Source: Escarpia spicata (Eukaryota; Annelida; Polychaeta; Sabellida; Siboglinidae). Taken from it: DNA of 64,000 nucleotides. The stretch is from NCBI GenBank assembly GCA_963995525.1, contig OZ023205.1, forward strand, positions 60,698,609 through 60,762,608, in the 5' to 3' direction. Position 1 is the first letter of the stretch, and each line of letters starts with the position of its first letter. Of the stretch, positions 51,544 to 61,274 are shown one piece after another. A program made the position numbers and the translations under genes. The notes beneath the pieces are model-generated. The model ran no database searches and was not told where the DNA came from. It saw only the letters and a list, made by a program, of their open reading frames with translations.

Positions 51544-52025
51544 ATGTTCTTCACTATTGACCACCACTTCTCCCACTTGCCCACCACTTCTCCCACTTAT
51601 CCACCACTTCTCCCACTTGACCACCACTTCTCCCACTTGACCACCACTTCTCCCACTTGTCCACCACTTCTCCCATTTGCCCACCACTTCTCCCATTTGC
51701 CCACCACTTCTCCCACTTGCCCACCACTTTGACCACTTGACCACCACTTATCTCACTTGCCCACCACTTCGCCCACTTGACCACCACTTCTCTCACTTGA
51801 CCACCACTTCTCCCACTTGCCCACCACTTCTCCCACTTGCCCACCACTTCGCCCACTTGACCACCACTTCTCCCACTTGACCACCACTTCTCCCACTTGA
51901 CCACCACTTCTCCCACTTGCCCACCACTTCACCCACTAGCCCACCACTTCTCCCACTTGACCACCACTTCTCCCACTTGACCACTACTTCTCCCACTTGT
52001 GCACCACTTTTCCCACTTGACCACC
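51544..52025. repeat. 20-bp minisatellite, 24 units
   Basis: Units of CCACCACTTCTCCCACTTGA, with the last bases alternating GA/GC/GT and TCTCCC sometimes TCGCCC. The plus strand is very poor in G, so there is strong strand asymmetry. All frames stay open on both strands (for example GEVVVKWEKWW on minus); none is a gene. Confidence 0.95.
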
Positions 52026-52436
52026 AGCTACATAATAATTAACAATGACAACATCAGCTGCATAAACCATTATTTGATAATTTAAATTATTTAAAAAAAT
52101 TACTTGTTAATTTCCCTTGCCGATATGGGGCTGCGTCAACGCCACCACAAATGGTTTGTTTGGCTAATGCTATATCTCGTTACTGACTAATTCATAGTGG
52201 CTGCATGTTTCTGTTAGTTTCGCCCCATAGATGTAGTTAAACATTCCTAAACTGAAGTGTGTGATGACATAAATGATATGCTTTGACTAATCACCCGTTT
52301 GCCTGCCGGCCGTAGGCATGACATTTTCTTTGGCAAGGGGGCAACTTCATCAAGACTTCCAGCGGCCACTGTCATGACATTTTTGGTTTGACAATTGATG
52401 TGGAAGCACGTGCATACGTGTGTACGGCTAGAAAAC
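52026..52436. other. Intergenic, no gene seen
   Basis: Nothing recognised. Confidence 0.4.
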
Positions 52437-52580
52437 AGTCGGAAACAATGAGATGGGCAGGACACGTGCAAAGCATGACCGAAGACAGACTGTCAAAACG
52501 GGCATGGAAAGCAGAAGAGAGTAGCAAACGATGAAGAGGAAAAGAAAATTAAGCTGAGATAGCACGACAGCATGAAATGG
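52437..52580 (+). pseudogene. LINE reverse-transcriptase C-terminal scrap
   Basis: RWAGHVQSMTEDRLSKRAWK (from about 52451) matches the RW.GHV.RM..DRLPK..W motif of LINE polyproteins. Stops follow within about 40 bases. It is a different subfamily from the fragment at 41590. Confidence 0.7.
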
Positions 52581-52684
52581 AACCACAGGTGTGAACAGCC
52601 TAGAATAGAAGGTCACTGCGGACAACATAGAAATATGAATGGAATAATGAGAAAAGTAAAAGTAGGTACAAGGAGCTATTGGAA

Positions 52685-52982
52685 GAATTAAGAAGAAAAT
52701 ACTGCATGTAGATAATGTCTTGCAACCTTAATTCCACCCGGTCAGACAGCGGAAGTTTTTCGTCGGCGCGGAGCATTTCGTAAAATTTATGAATCGTGAA
52801 CGAGTCCAATAGCATTAAAGAATATTCATTGTAATATTGCATTTGTTCTCGGGACCATCTTAAAACGCGTAGCTATATAGCTTCATTCGCCATCAGCATA
52901 CAGTCCTTTAAATTGCACTTCCCCGAATCAACCCATGCAAATAACTGACAGTTGAAGACAGTGGGTAAGCCGGTCATGGGCG
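52685..52982 (-). pseudogene. Unidentified coding-like remnant
   Basis: The minus strand reads as about 98 codons in a single frame with one TAG (codon at about 52875). Before the stop is PTVFNCQLFAWVDSGKCNLK; after it LRVLRWSREQMQYYNEYSLM, then a helical, charged stretch with FYEMLRADEKLPLSDRVELR. The composition (balanced charged and hydrophobic residues) looks like real protein, unlike other frames nearby. I do not recognise the family. It could be a dead mobile-element protein or retrogene fragment. It begins about 530 bp upstream of SLC35B4 on the opposite strand. Confidence 0.35.
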
Positions 52983-53512
52983 AAATATGCTAGCGGGCTA
53001 CGCAAATACCAACCCATTGAGGATAACGGGCACGGTACCTTAAATAGCATAGCTTTTTTAACAGCGGTAATGGTTATAGGATTACCATACAAACCTTGTA
53101 CACAGGTGTCGCAACGTGGTGAATATGGGGGGGGGGGCTGAGGCTCACCATAACCTTTTAACTGCACTTCCTTATGGCTCACCTGAAACTCCTACTTCAC
53201 CCGCATTGATGCGCACAAAAAGCCTCCAACCGCACCCCTTGGCAAAATATTGGGTGACGACATTATCCGATAGCATTAATTATTGTGTTGTCTGTCAATT
53301 TACTAATATTACAGAAAAATACACGCCAGATGGCGACACTAGTTATGATCTTGTTGCCTTTAAGGTAGTTTGCCATAATTTATGTTTCTGGAGACAATTT
53401 TTACGCAAGGGCTGCCAAGGAAGAGACGCGTCGCGTGTCAATATGCTTCAACGTTTGCTACACTTTAGGCAATGATTATTCTTGTTACCCTGTTATTTTA
53501 GTAATTCCCAAA
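52983..53512. other. Upstream region of SLC35B4
   Basis: It should contain the SLC35B4 promoter and 5' UTR, but no TATA box or other core element is clear. A short inverted match to 49930-50030 lies at about 53105-53165. Confidence 0.35.
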
Positions 53513-53589
53513 ATGAACCCGTCAATCGCTATTGCAGCCGTATTTATTGGTTGCTGCAGCAATCTTGTTTTCTTGGAACTTCTGATAAC
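53513..53589 (+). CDS. SLC35B4: SLC35B4 exon 1 (N-terminus, TM1)
   Basis: Starts at ATG in a good context (CCCAAAATGA). It encodes 25 residues plus two bases of a Thr codon and ends at a consensus GTGAGT donor. The peptide MNPSIAIAAVFIGCCSNLVF then LELLI closely parallels human SLC35B4 (MRPALAVGLVFAGCCSNVIFLELL), including the diagnostic GCCSN and FLELL. This is the first transmembrane helix of a ten-helix nucleotide-sugar antiporter of the DMT superfamily. SLC35B4 carries UDP-xylose and UDP-GlcNAc into the Golgi/ER lumen for glycan and proteoglycan synthesis. The start is the only in-frame Met and matches the family's start. Confidence 0.93.
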
Positions 53590-55083
53590 GTGAGTATTTT
53601 TTCATCACAACATCATCATGAACATCATTGAACATGATGACATATATACTATATAATATACCGGTGCGCCGGATCGAGACCATTCTCAGCTGTCAGGGTG
53701 AATTAACTTCATTCAGACATTCACATCAGTCCATGATATAAAATATGACAAGTGAATAGATTAGTGTGACTTATTCTGGCGTAGCCTAAGGAGTAATGGC
53801 TAGTGTGTTCGACTGTTCGTGGCCTACTAACCATCCACTCACTCAGTCTCATGCAGTCACTGACACTGTCAGTCTCAAGTTTCCAGCATGCAGAATTGCC
53901 GGCCTTCAACCCATGGCAGGGGTTTGGTTGTTTCACATTTTCTCGTAATTTGATTATACCGTTCTTTGTACCTTCACATCTAGCAAAGTGCAGTTGTAGT
54001 GCTCATTAAAGCATCCTTAATCCTGACTCCTGAGTGATGGACACTGTTGATTAATCTTGTCTATATAGATCTAGGTGGTTACATACTCAGCGATTACAGC
54101 ACTGGATAGCCATAACCATAAGCAACAAGAGGATCGCCTTTCGTTTTCAGGGAAAAGTGAGGGTACAGCAGAAAAGTTTTTATAGGCTATTTGAAACAGT
54201 ATTAAAATGAAATAAACACAGACATCAAATATGACGGCAATAAGAAAATGAACAGTTAATAACATTGCATCATGTATAATTTTTTTGAAATGTTATCAAA
54301 ACAGTTTCACACCAAGATCATGTATATATGTTCAATATAAATAGAGACTAACAGAAGAAGGAGTGAGCTGTATGATCTTCCAACATGTGCCTTTTGTCGC
54401 ACATTTGTACCATTACTAGAAAAATATGACCTGTCGAAGAAGCGCTGCTAGTGTCTGACACTGAAATAACAATGTCAAACACAAAACAAAATGCCATAAT
54501 ATGGGTTTGTCGTAGCCGTCTGAAACTGACAAAGACACAAATGCGGCTAGAATAAATATAGTGTTTACTACATTCACTGGATGGTGGTCAAAACTGCTGT
54601 AGACTGGGCTATAGCATATTATGGTGATACATTGATTTTGTTATTGAAATGTGCTATTTTAAAAGACAATAGCTAAACAAACTGACACAAATTGCACAAA
54701 ATATGTATGTTCTAAATCACAAGCAGTTATGACATTGATTGAGTTCAAACAAATGTCTAGACAAGTCATTTTTATTGGATTTTCTGGTGATTGTGTTGGT
54801 TATTATGAATAGTTGCAGTGCTGGTGAATATTGGGGCTGTACCAAAAAACCTCCAATTACACCCTCATGTGGGGCTAAAAAAAAACTACCTTACAGGTCA
54901 TTCCTTTTAAATATATATAACCAAAAACCAAAACTAGAATGTCTGCCCACAAACCAAATATGTAATCATATCAAGCCGATGATCAATTATGATAATCAAA
55001 GCAATTCCCTCATTCCCAATAGTACCATCAGTTCATGTAAGAGAAAACTGTAATATTACATTTTGTGTAAATTTTGTTTACAG
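53590..55083 (+). other. SLC35B4 intron 1
   Basis: Bounded by GTGAGT and TTTGTTTACAG. No repeat array or further exon recognised; the 104-codon frame at 54739 resembles nothing. Confidence 0.7.
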
Positions 55084-55197
55084 AGAATCTCCAAGCAGTG
55101 GCAATCTCATCACCTTTGTACAGTTCGTCTTCATCAGCATTGAAGGCTTATTCTTCACTTCAAATTTTTTCACAAAAAAGCCTGCAATACCAATTTC
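55084..55197 (+). CDS. SLC35B4: SLC35B4 exon 2
   Basis: 114 nt between the TTTGTTTACAG acceptor and GTAAGT donor. It completes Thr26 and encodes residues 27-63 plus two bases (TC) of a Ser codon. The peptide has ESPSSGNLITFVQFVFISIE then GLFF and ends KKPAIPI. This matches human CGNIVTFAQFLFIAVEGFLF and RKPPAIPI. The exit phase (two bases of a codon) is compatible with both candidate third exons; because TCN is always Ser, the junction residue is the same whichever is used. Confidence 0.95.
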
Positions 55198-55623
55198 GTA
55201 AGTATTACTACGGTTATAAATGGCGTGTTATTACATTTGTGGACATGTCACATTGAAGTTAATTGAAGATCAACTGTTTTCTTAGATCATAGAAGAGTAT
55301 TCCTAATAAACTTTATGCAATGTGACAGTGGCAAAATCAAAACTTATCTATATTTTAAATTCAAAGGCAACTTAATGCTTTCATATTAATGAGCATAAAT
55401 AGAGATTTTTCCATTCTCCAAGTAGTAGTTGTAGCAATTGCTCAAATAACTTGATGACACGTTTGTTAAATGTCAAATAAGAACACGTCGCATTGGCGCG
55501 TTTGTAATGCCATCTGGAGAATGGATATTTGTGCTACTAGTACCAGGTAGATACAACATGATGTTTGTGTAGACCTGTGATGTGGGTGTAATGTAATGTT
55601 TGTTTTGATATGTCCCCTTGTAG
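55198..55623 (+). other. SLC35B4 intron between exon 2 and alternative exon 3A
   Basis: Short intron ending in GATATGTCCCCTTGTAG. Nothing else recognised. Confidence 0.6.
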
Positions 55624-55726
55624 AATGTTTGCCACTATGGCATCCATGCACATGGTGGACGTCATGTATCAAAACGTCCTCCACCTTGTAAAAGTCTCCA
55701 TTCCCATACAGCTCATGCTACGCTCG
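55624..55726 (+). CDS. SLC35B4: SLC35B4 alternative exon 3 (3A), probably mutually exclusive
   Basis: 103 nt, open, with acceptor TCCCCTTGTAG and consensus donor GTGAGT. It enters with one base completing Ser64 and leaves in phase 0, exactly like the canonical exon at 61275. The 34 codons begin MFATMASMHMVDVMYQNVLH and end SIPIQLMLRS; the canonical copy ends NIPMPLHLIFRS. By hand alignment without gaps 6 of 34 residues are identical and many are conservative. The canonical NNYALN motif is replaced by QNVLHL. Equal length and phase, the shared C-terminal P..L..RS and the position between exons 2 and 3 argue for tandem exon duplication. Joining 3A to 3B would shift the frame, so they should be mutually exclusive. 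The divergence is large, so an unused relic is the main alternative, though the frame and both splice sites are intact. Confidence 0.72.
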
Positions 55727-56811
55727 GTGAGTGGACAGTGTTGGCGTAGCTTGTGTGCATCCAGTATGTGCTACCTTCACCCTGCTGACCGGTCGCACTG
55801 ACCAGTCGGATTTGCTGCAATGTGTGGGGTTACCTGCTACACAGAATTGCCCAAAATGAAAGCTGAGAAAGTTACCACAATTTTGTGGGTGAATGTTTTT
55901 GTTAGGGCATTTACGTTTATGGATTTAATTGAAATTTGTTAGTCCGTGGCTGAGACATTTAATCAGTCTTTCTCTGAAACTTAATGATATGCTTGTGTAT
56001 CAATGTAATTTTACAAAGATAAATTTAACACTTTTGTTTTTGAAATGTTACCCCAAAATGTTGGTGCTTTTCCAGGTTTCATTTTGTGTTGTGCTTACAA
56101 TTGATAGTTCCGTTTGTGTGCTAATGAAAAAGTGTTAATTGTGTGCATGACACCATTCCCTTGGATGTCACTGTTTTTGATTTATTGTTTGCTTTATTTT
56201 TGTGGTTTTTAAGTTTTCAGCATCATCATCTTGATGATGGTAAGGTTACAATAGTTTAATCCTTCGGTGACACGTTGTTTGCAGATTTGATGCCAACATA
56301 TAACTTATTTTGTTTGTTGCAACCAACATTGATACTAGTACTGTAGTTGGTAATAATAGGGAACTAATGCAGTACACCAGTAGTTATATATATATATATA
56401 TTTAATTTCTTATAACTTTTTATCTTTAGTAGTAACAGTACGCTGGCAGTGTTGTGGCTTTTTGGCTGTGTTTTTGGCTGCAGTTTCATGATAACTTCCA
56501 TCACACCTAACACATATTCTAATAATAAATTATCTACATGGTCTACATAAGTTTGTTAATCGTGCTCATCCACTTAGTGTTTTAGTAGCTAGATGTAATC
56601 AGAGGCATGAAAGAAGCGAGAGTTGTTCATCTGGCTGTTAGATTGGTATTAAACTAGCATGTGTGATACAGTTTGTGTTCTGTTTGGACGTAGAACTGTC
56701 ATGGGACTATTGTGTGAACTTTGATCGTGTCAACGGTGAATGATAAGCACAGACTGGATGGACAGGTTACGCTAACACTGTGCACATGGGACACTGCAGC
56801 CAGTGCTGTAT

Positions 56812-57055
56812 ACGTGGGTACTAAAGAAGTACACACGGTACAGTGACTCAGGTACATTTCATCTATGTACTTGGGTACTTAAGCTGGGTAGTCGTGCTGT
56901 AAGCCAGCTCAGGTATAATACTGTGTATTTTGGTGCTTAAACATTTAGTCAGTACTAAAAGAAGTACTCACAGTACACTACGTCAGTACTAAAAGAAGTA
57001 CTCACAGTACACTACGTCAGTACTTAAAGAAGTAGTCACTGTAAACTAGTCAGTA
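56812..57055. repeat. AGTACT hairpin minisatellite, block 1
   Basis: About seven degenerate units of GTCAGTACTAAAAGAAGTAC then TCACAGTACACTAC. It is the same family as the blocks at 59870-60524 and 61035-61186. Confidence 0.8.
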
Positions 57056-57079
57056 TTCAGTGTTTCCCCTTGGTGAAAT

Positions 57080-57180
57080 GATAGGTGAGGTGGTAGGGGT
57101 GGGGTATGCGAGCGCCGCAGACGAAGCATTGCTAGGGGGTCCGGCATGCTCCCCCGGAGATTTTTTTAAAACTAGCTTTA
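57080..57180. mobile_element. Dispersed-repeat fragment with CGCAGACGAAG motif
   Basis: GCGAGCGCCGCAGACGAAGC then TAGGGGGTCCGGCATGCTCC and a short A/T-rich flank. It looks like a fragment of a dispersed marine-invertebrate repeat, by memory of similar motifs only. Confidence 0.35.
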
Positions 57181-57454
57181 AAATGGTGCATTCTGAGGTC
57201 TGTTTTAACATTTACTCTTGAATATAGAGGGGGGAGATATAAAACAACAAGACACTACTCGTAAATGTAGTAATCATGATTGATAAAAGTCAGTAATCAT
57301 GATTGTTTCATTATGTTGAGGTGTGGTTTTCATTTTACCACTGCTACTCAGTAGATGTGTGGTTTCCACTTGACCACTGGTACTTGGTTGTGGTTGTTTT
57401 CTTGCACTAACCCTAGGCCTTGTTACCTCGCTGACAGAGTCAATAAAAAAGTAA

Positions 57455-57560
57455 ACAGTAAGTTCTTATATAGCGCAGGACTGCTCAAAGCGCTTTACTC
57501 CCTGGCAGACATGTTCAATCGAACACCATCTCGATTTCTCTGGGAAGCATCCAGTGGTAT
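57455..57560 (-). mobile_element. SINE body fragment
   Basis: TTCTTATATAGCGCAGGACT, AAAGCGCTTTACTCCCTGGC and TCTGGGAAGCATCCAG parallel the start of the copy at 59958-60243, without the tRNA-like head. Confidence 0.65.
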
Positions 57561-58689
57561 CATCTGAAGACTTTTTCATCATCACCTTTAAATTATTTTA
57601 ATATCATAATATTATGGTAAATTGGTGGTTTATGTTCAAAAGATTATATTTGATTTGTTTGCTAGAATGCTATACAATTAATTAAACAGTCATTTCTGGA
57701 ATGCCAAAAAGTATGTTTCTATTAATCGCAAGAATGTTTCTTAAATTGTGTCCTTTTTATAAAACAGTGTAAGTTGTTTAGTACATCCAATTGTTGTGCA
57801 AACATATCATTGTTTAACCCAAGTTATTGATAACCCGTTAGTATACACGGTTTTGGGTAGTAGGCATTTTTTTTATGAGATGTGAACTTCGGTGGTTTAT
57901 ATTCGTAAGTATTTCACTTAAATCAACTTTCCCAAAAGTTTGTTTGCACAACTTTGTCGGACTATGTATTATATATTTAGCACAAAGATGTCTTATGAAT
58001 CACATTCCTTATTTTGCTAAAACAAAACGGCATAGAACATTAGTTGAATAGACTTGTGGGCATTTGCATCGAATCCGGACCCACTTTGTCATTGATTTTG
58101 CTGCTTGAGTTTTGCTTAACTTTGATACCTCAGTGAGATACACTGTAGTTCCATCATTCAACATTATCCTAGGCATATTTACCTTTAAGAATATTGCGTC
58201 TTAGGTCCATTTGAGGCGTAAATAGCGCCCCGGTTTGTATCAACATACGCTGCTATATATATATATCTCTAACGCATGGCCGCAGCGGCACAGACTAGCG
58301 CAAACCAGGTCGCTATTTGAGCTTCAACAGGGTCCGGATTCGATACAAATGCCGACTAGTGAATAGGATTAGGATGCACAGTTTTTATTTGGGCTTCAAT
58401 AGAGTCCACATTCGACACAAGTGTCGACAAGTGACGTAGTGCCATCAGCCTGTGTGGTTTTCACTCCCACCACCGTCATAAACCAAAACGCAAGTTACCG
58501 TTTGGGTGCCATTTTACATGAATGTCTAGATTTCTAGTATATCGAAACTCGGCAAGGTGTCACCAATAGGCCGACTAATGCAATTATTAACTTTTCCATA
58601 TATGAAAAAAATGGTACAGGATCATTACAAGACCAAAGGTTGTGCATGTAACATGGATACAACTACATTATGCAAATAATGTAGGTGCG

Positions 58690-59220
58690 AGGACAAAACC
58701 ACAGCGGACAAAACCACAGCCTCTTATTTCAAATGTGGACAAAACCCCAGCACTGTCTAGAATGTTTTGGCGTATCATAAATTGTCTATGTATGCATCAT
58801 ATACCCTTATTTAAATAAGTGTTGAAAACAAATATATATATAGTAATGCACTTTAGTTTATAAATCCAACATTGTTGATAGAGATTATTATATTTTCCAA
58901 TTAGGGGTGTAATAAACAATTAGCAGCATAAAGGTGCATATCATATCCCTTTGAGTGTAATTACTTGTTTGATCTTTCCTTTCAAAATAACTTCAGGACA
59001 TGGCATTGGCTGATGGTTGGAAAGTACCCCTAATTGGAAAATATTATAATGTCTATCAACTATGTTGGATTTAGAAACTAAAGTGCATTACTATCTATTT
59101 TTATTTTATATAATGCATACATAGAAACATTATGATACACCAAAACATTCTAGGCAATGCTGAGGTTTTGTCCACAATTGAAATAAGAGGCTGGGGTTTT
59201 GTCTGCTGAGGTTTTGTCCT
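58690..59220. mobile_element. Foldback element with ~200-bp inverted arms
   Basis: The left arm 58690-58910 and the right arm 59024-59220 are imperfect inverted copies (roughly 85-90% by eye with small indels). They run from AGGACAAAACC at the outer ends to CCAATTAGGGGT at the inner ends, with a loop of about 113 bp. Each arm itself contains three GGACAAAACC-type repeats near the tip. The loop has no coding capacity. No clear target-site duplication was identified. This is typical of a foldback or long-arm MITE. Confidence 0.85.
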
Positions 59221-59869
59221 GGATTCATGGTAGCATCAATGCATTAGCTACAACTACTCCTAAAGGTAGACTTATATATCTTATTACAAAGTCCCAATAA
59301 CTTGACATACAAGAAAACAAATTGTATATGTAACCATGGACACCAAATATCACTGGTGTCCATTAGATGATGTACCAGGCAGAAACAACAGGTGGTGATA
59401 TTTCCGTCAAAGTCACCAGATTGCTAGCCACCAATAAGGTCAACAGAATCACAAATACATGTTCGCTTAGAAATCTTCAAAATTAACATGATGTCTATTA
59501 ATGGTTCAGGTGTAACAAGGTAAGGTAACAATTGAAGACACCAACCTTACCCTCACTGTACATGGCTTGCTGTTTCTGAAAAGAGGCCAATGACATCATG
59601 ACATAATGCTATCTGCCAGTCTCTGCACACTAGATACACATTATCTTGAAATATGTCGCAGTGTTGCAGCTGTCAGGTGTGATGTGTGGTTGCACGTGTA
59701 ACATATATTTGAGGACACAATAAATACCTAATCTCTCTATGACATGTTTGGCACATTTCAAACGCAGTGTTGTTAAATTCACTGCTGATGTAACAATGTT
59801 GATGCCCTTTCTGTGTGATAAGTGCAATGCAAGCTCAGTATCAAGGAAGTATACCGGTAATATACTTTT
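59221..59869. other. SLC35B4 intron, no gene seen
   Basis: Nothing recognised. Confidence 0.4.
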
Positions 59870-59953
59870 TATTTACACTACATCAGTCAGTGAAGAAGTA
59901 CAATATAACAGTTAAGTATTAGCAAAGTACTGACAGTATATACTAAGTAAAGG
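59870..59953. repeat. AGTACT hairpin minisatellite, block 2 (left of SINE)
   Basis: Degenerate units such as CAGTCAGTGAAGAAGTACAA, separated from the next block by the SINE at 59958. Confidence 0.6.
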
Positions 59954-59957
59954 GACG

Positions 59958-60243
59958 TGCTTACATAGCGCAGTATCCAGTCAAAATCGAAAATCAAAGC
60001 GCTGTACACTTTACTCCCTGGCAGACCTGTTCAATCTAACACCATCTCAACTTCTCTGGGAAGTATTCAGCCATGCTGTAATTAATCTGCGAAGACTATT
60101 TGTACACAAATATCCACCACTGTCTGTAGCCAGGTACAGCTGAGTGAACTGAAGCAATGTAGAGTAAACAAACTTGCCCAAGGTTCGAAACCGCGTTCTC
60201 TCAGTCAAGAGTCCGGAGCTCTTACCACTGCGCTTCTGTGCTC
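59958..60243 (-). mobile_element. tRNA-derived SINE inserted in the minisatellite
   Basis: On the minus strand the head reads AGCGCAGTGGTAAGAGCTCC (A-box-like), then GGACTCTTGACTGAGAG and CGGTTTCGAACCTTG (B-box-like), giving tRNA spacing. The body follows, with CAGTTCACTCAGCTGTACCT and CCAGGGAGTAAAGTG. Related partial copies lie at 57455 and 31540. It interrupts the AGTACT array. A target duplication is not obvious. Confidence 0.75.
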
Positions 60244-60245
60244 CA

Positions 60246-60524
60246 CAGTACTTAAAGAAGCATAGTACATTAGGTAAACATTAAAGAAGTACTATATGCT
60301 AAGTCAGCACTAAATCAGTACTTAAATAAGTACTCATAGAACAGTAAGTACTTTAAAAAGTACTCACTGTACACTAAGTCAGATTTTAAAGAAGTACTCC
60401 TAGCATAGTAAGTCATTACATAAAAAGTATTCACATCACAATATGTCAGTACTTAAAGAAGTACTCACAGCACACTAAATCTGTACTTAAAGAAGTACTC
60501 ACAGTACACTAAGTCAGTACTTAA
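60246..60524. repeat. AGTACT hairpin minisatellite, block 3
   Basis: About eight units of roughly 34-36 bp. The consensus core is AGTACTTAAAGAAGTACT, a perfect 7-bp stem with an AAAG loop, followed by CACAGTACACTAAGTC. The last unit is cut at TTAA by the MITE at 60525. Confidence 0.9.
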
Positions 60525-61034
60525 CCGTTTGAGTGCCAGCCAAAATTGTGCTAACATACAGAAAGTGCCAAGCCATTTTTGAGACTTGCACGCCATACTA
60601 AACTTGTATTTTTATGCACTTAGTGTTTAAATTTCACCAAGTAAACTATTAATTTCCTGAAAGGTCAGATAATTTTCTATTTAGTTTGAAAAATGTAATA
60701 CCGGTAGTCAGATGACAACATAACTTACTCTCATTAATATGCTGGGGCTGTCATCCAATGCATTTTGCATGGTAAACATGAAATTGAGTTTTTTGGTTAC
60801 GACTTCTGGTTTATTTTCGCCGTCAAACTAGCGCAAATCTAAGTGTAACTGTAAAACCAGCTGTCGAACACCTCCCTTTTGTAATGATTAATCTTATTGG
60901 TCAGTTTAAAATGGTGTCATAGATGCAAGCCAATGTGCATGTAGCAAAACAATCGGCTGTGTGGCATTTTTTGATAAAACTGGTAATCAGCGCAATCAGC
61001 GCAATCAGCGCAATCAGCTGTGGCACTGAAACGG
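60525..61034. mobile_element. piggyBac-like MITE with TTAA target duplication
   Basis: The ends are CCGTTTGAGTGCCAGCC and, in reverse complement, CCGTTTCAGTGCCACAGC. TTAA lies on both sides (60521-60524 and 61035-61038). Removing the element and one TTAA restores an uninterrupted minisatellite unit, CAGTACTTAAAGAAATACTC, which independently confirms insertion and boundaries. The 510-bp interior has no transposase, so it is non-autonomous. GCGCAATCA is repeated near the right end. Confidence 0.92.
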
Positions 61035-61186
61035 TTAAAGAAATACTCACTGCACACTAAGTCAATACTGAAAGAAGTACTCACAGCACACCATATCAGT
61101 ACTTAAAGAAGCACTCAGAGCACACTAAGTCATTACTTAGAGAAGTACTCACAACACAATAAGTGAGTACTTAAAGAAGTACTCAC
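61035..61186. repeat. AGTACT hairpin minisatellite, block 4, next to exon 3B
   Basis: About four units with the same stem-loop core. The last ends about 88 bp before the acceptor of canonical exon 3B. It is therefore close enough to influence RNA folding around that acceptor; this is inference. Confidence 0.85.
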
Positions 61187-61274
61187 AGTCGGCCTGTGTT
61201 GCCTCTTGAGAGTTGGTCCGCCCCGTTGAGTTGTTTTGCTTGTGCTTGTCACGTGTCCTGTGTTGCCTCCCCAG

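Larger units (their letters stand above)
55727..61274 (+). other. SLC35B4 intron between exons 3A and 3B
   Basis: 5.5 kb rich in mobile and tandem repeats: the AGTACT hairpin array, a foldback element, SINE copies and a piggyBac-like MITE (listed separately). No third copy of exon 3 was seen when the plus strand was checked for an RS-type end followed by GTRAGT. Confidence 0.6.

Noticed and set aside
51520..51996. Tryptophan-rich minus-strand frames (EKWW repeats)
   Set aside because: Explained by the 20-bp array; all frames are open.
54739..55053. 104-codon plus-strand frame just before SLC35B4 exon 2
   Set aside because: No family resemblance, no splice context; lies in intron 1.
60200..60243. 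Functional tRNA gene
   Set aside because: A- and B-box-like motifs are present but the sequence does not close into a tRNA cloverleaf and continues into a SINE body shared with other copies.
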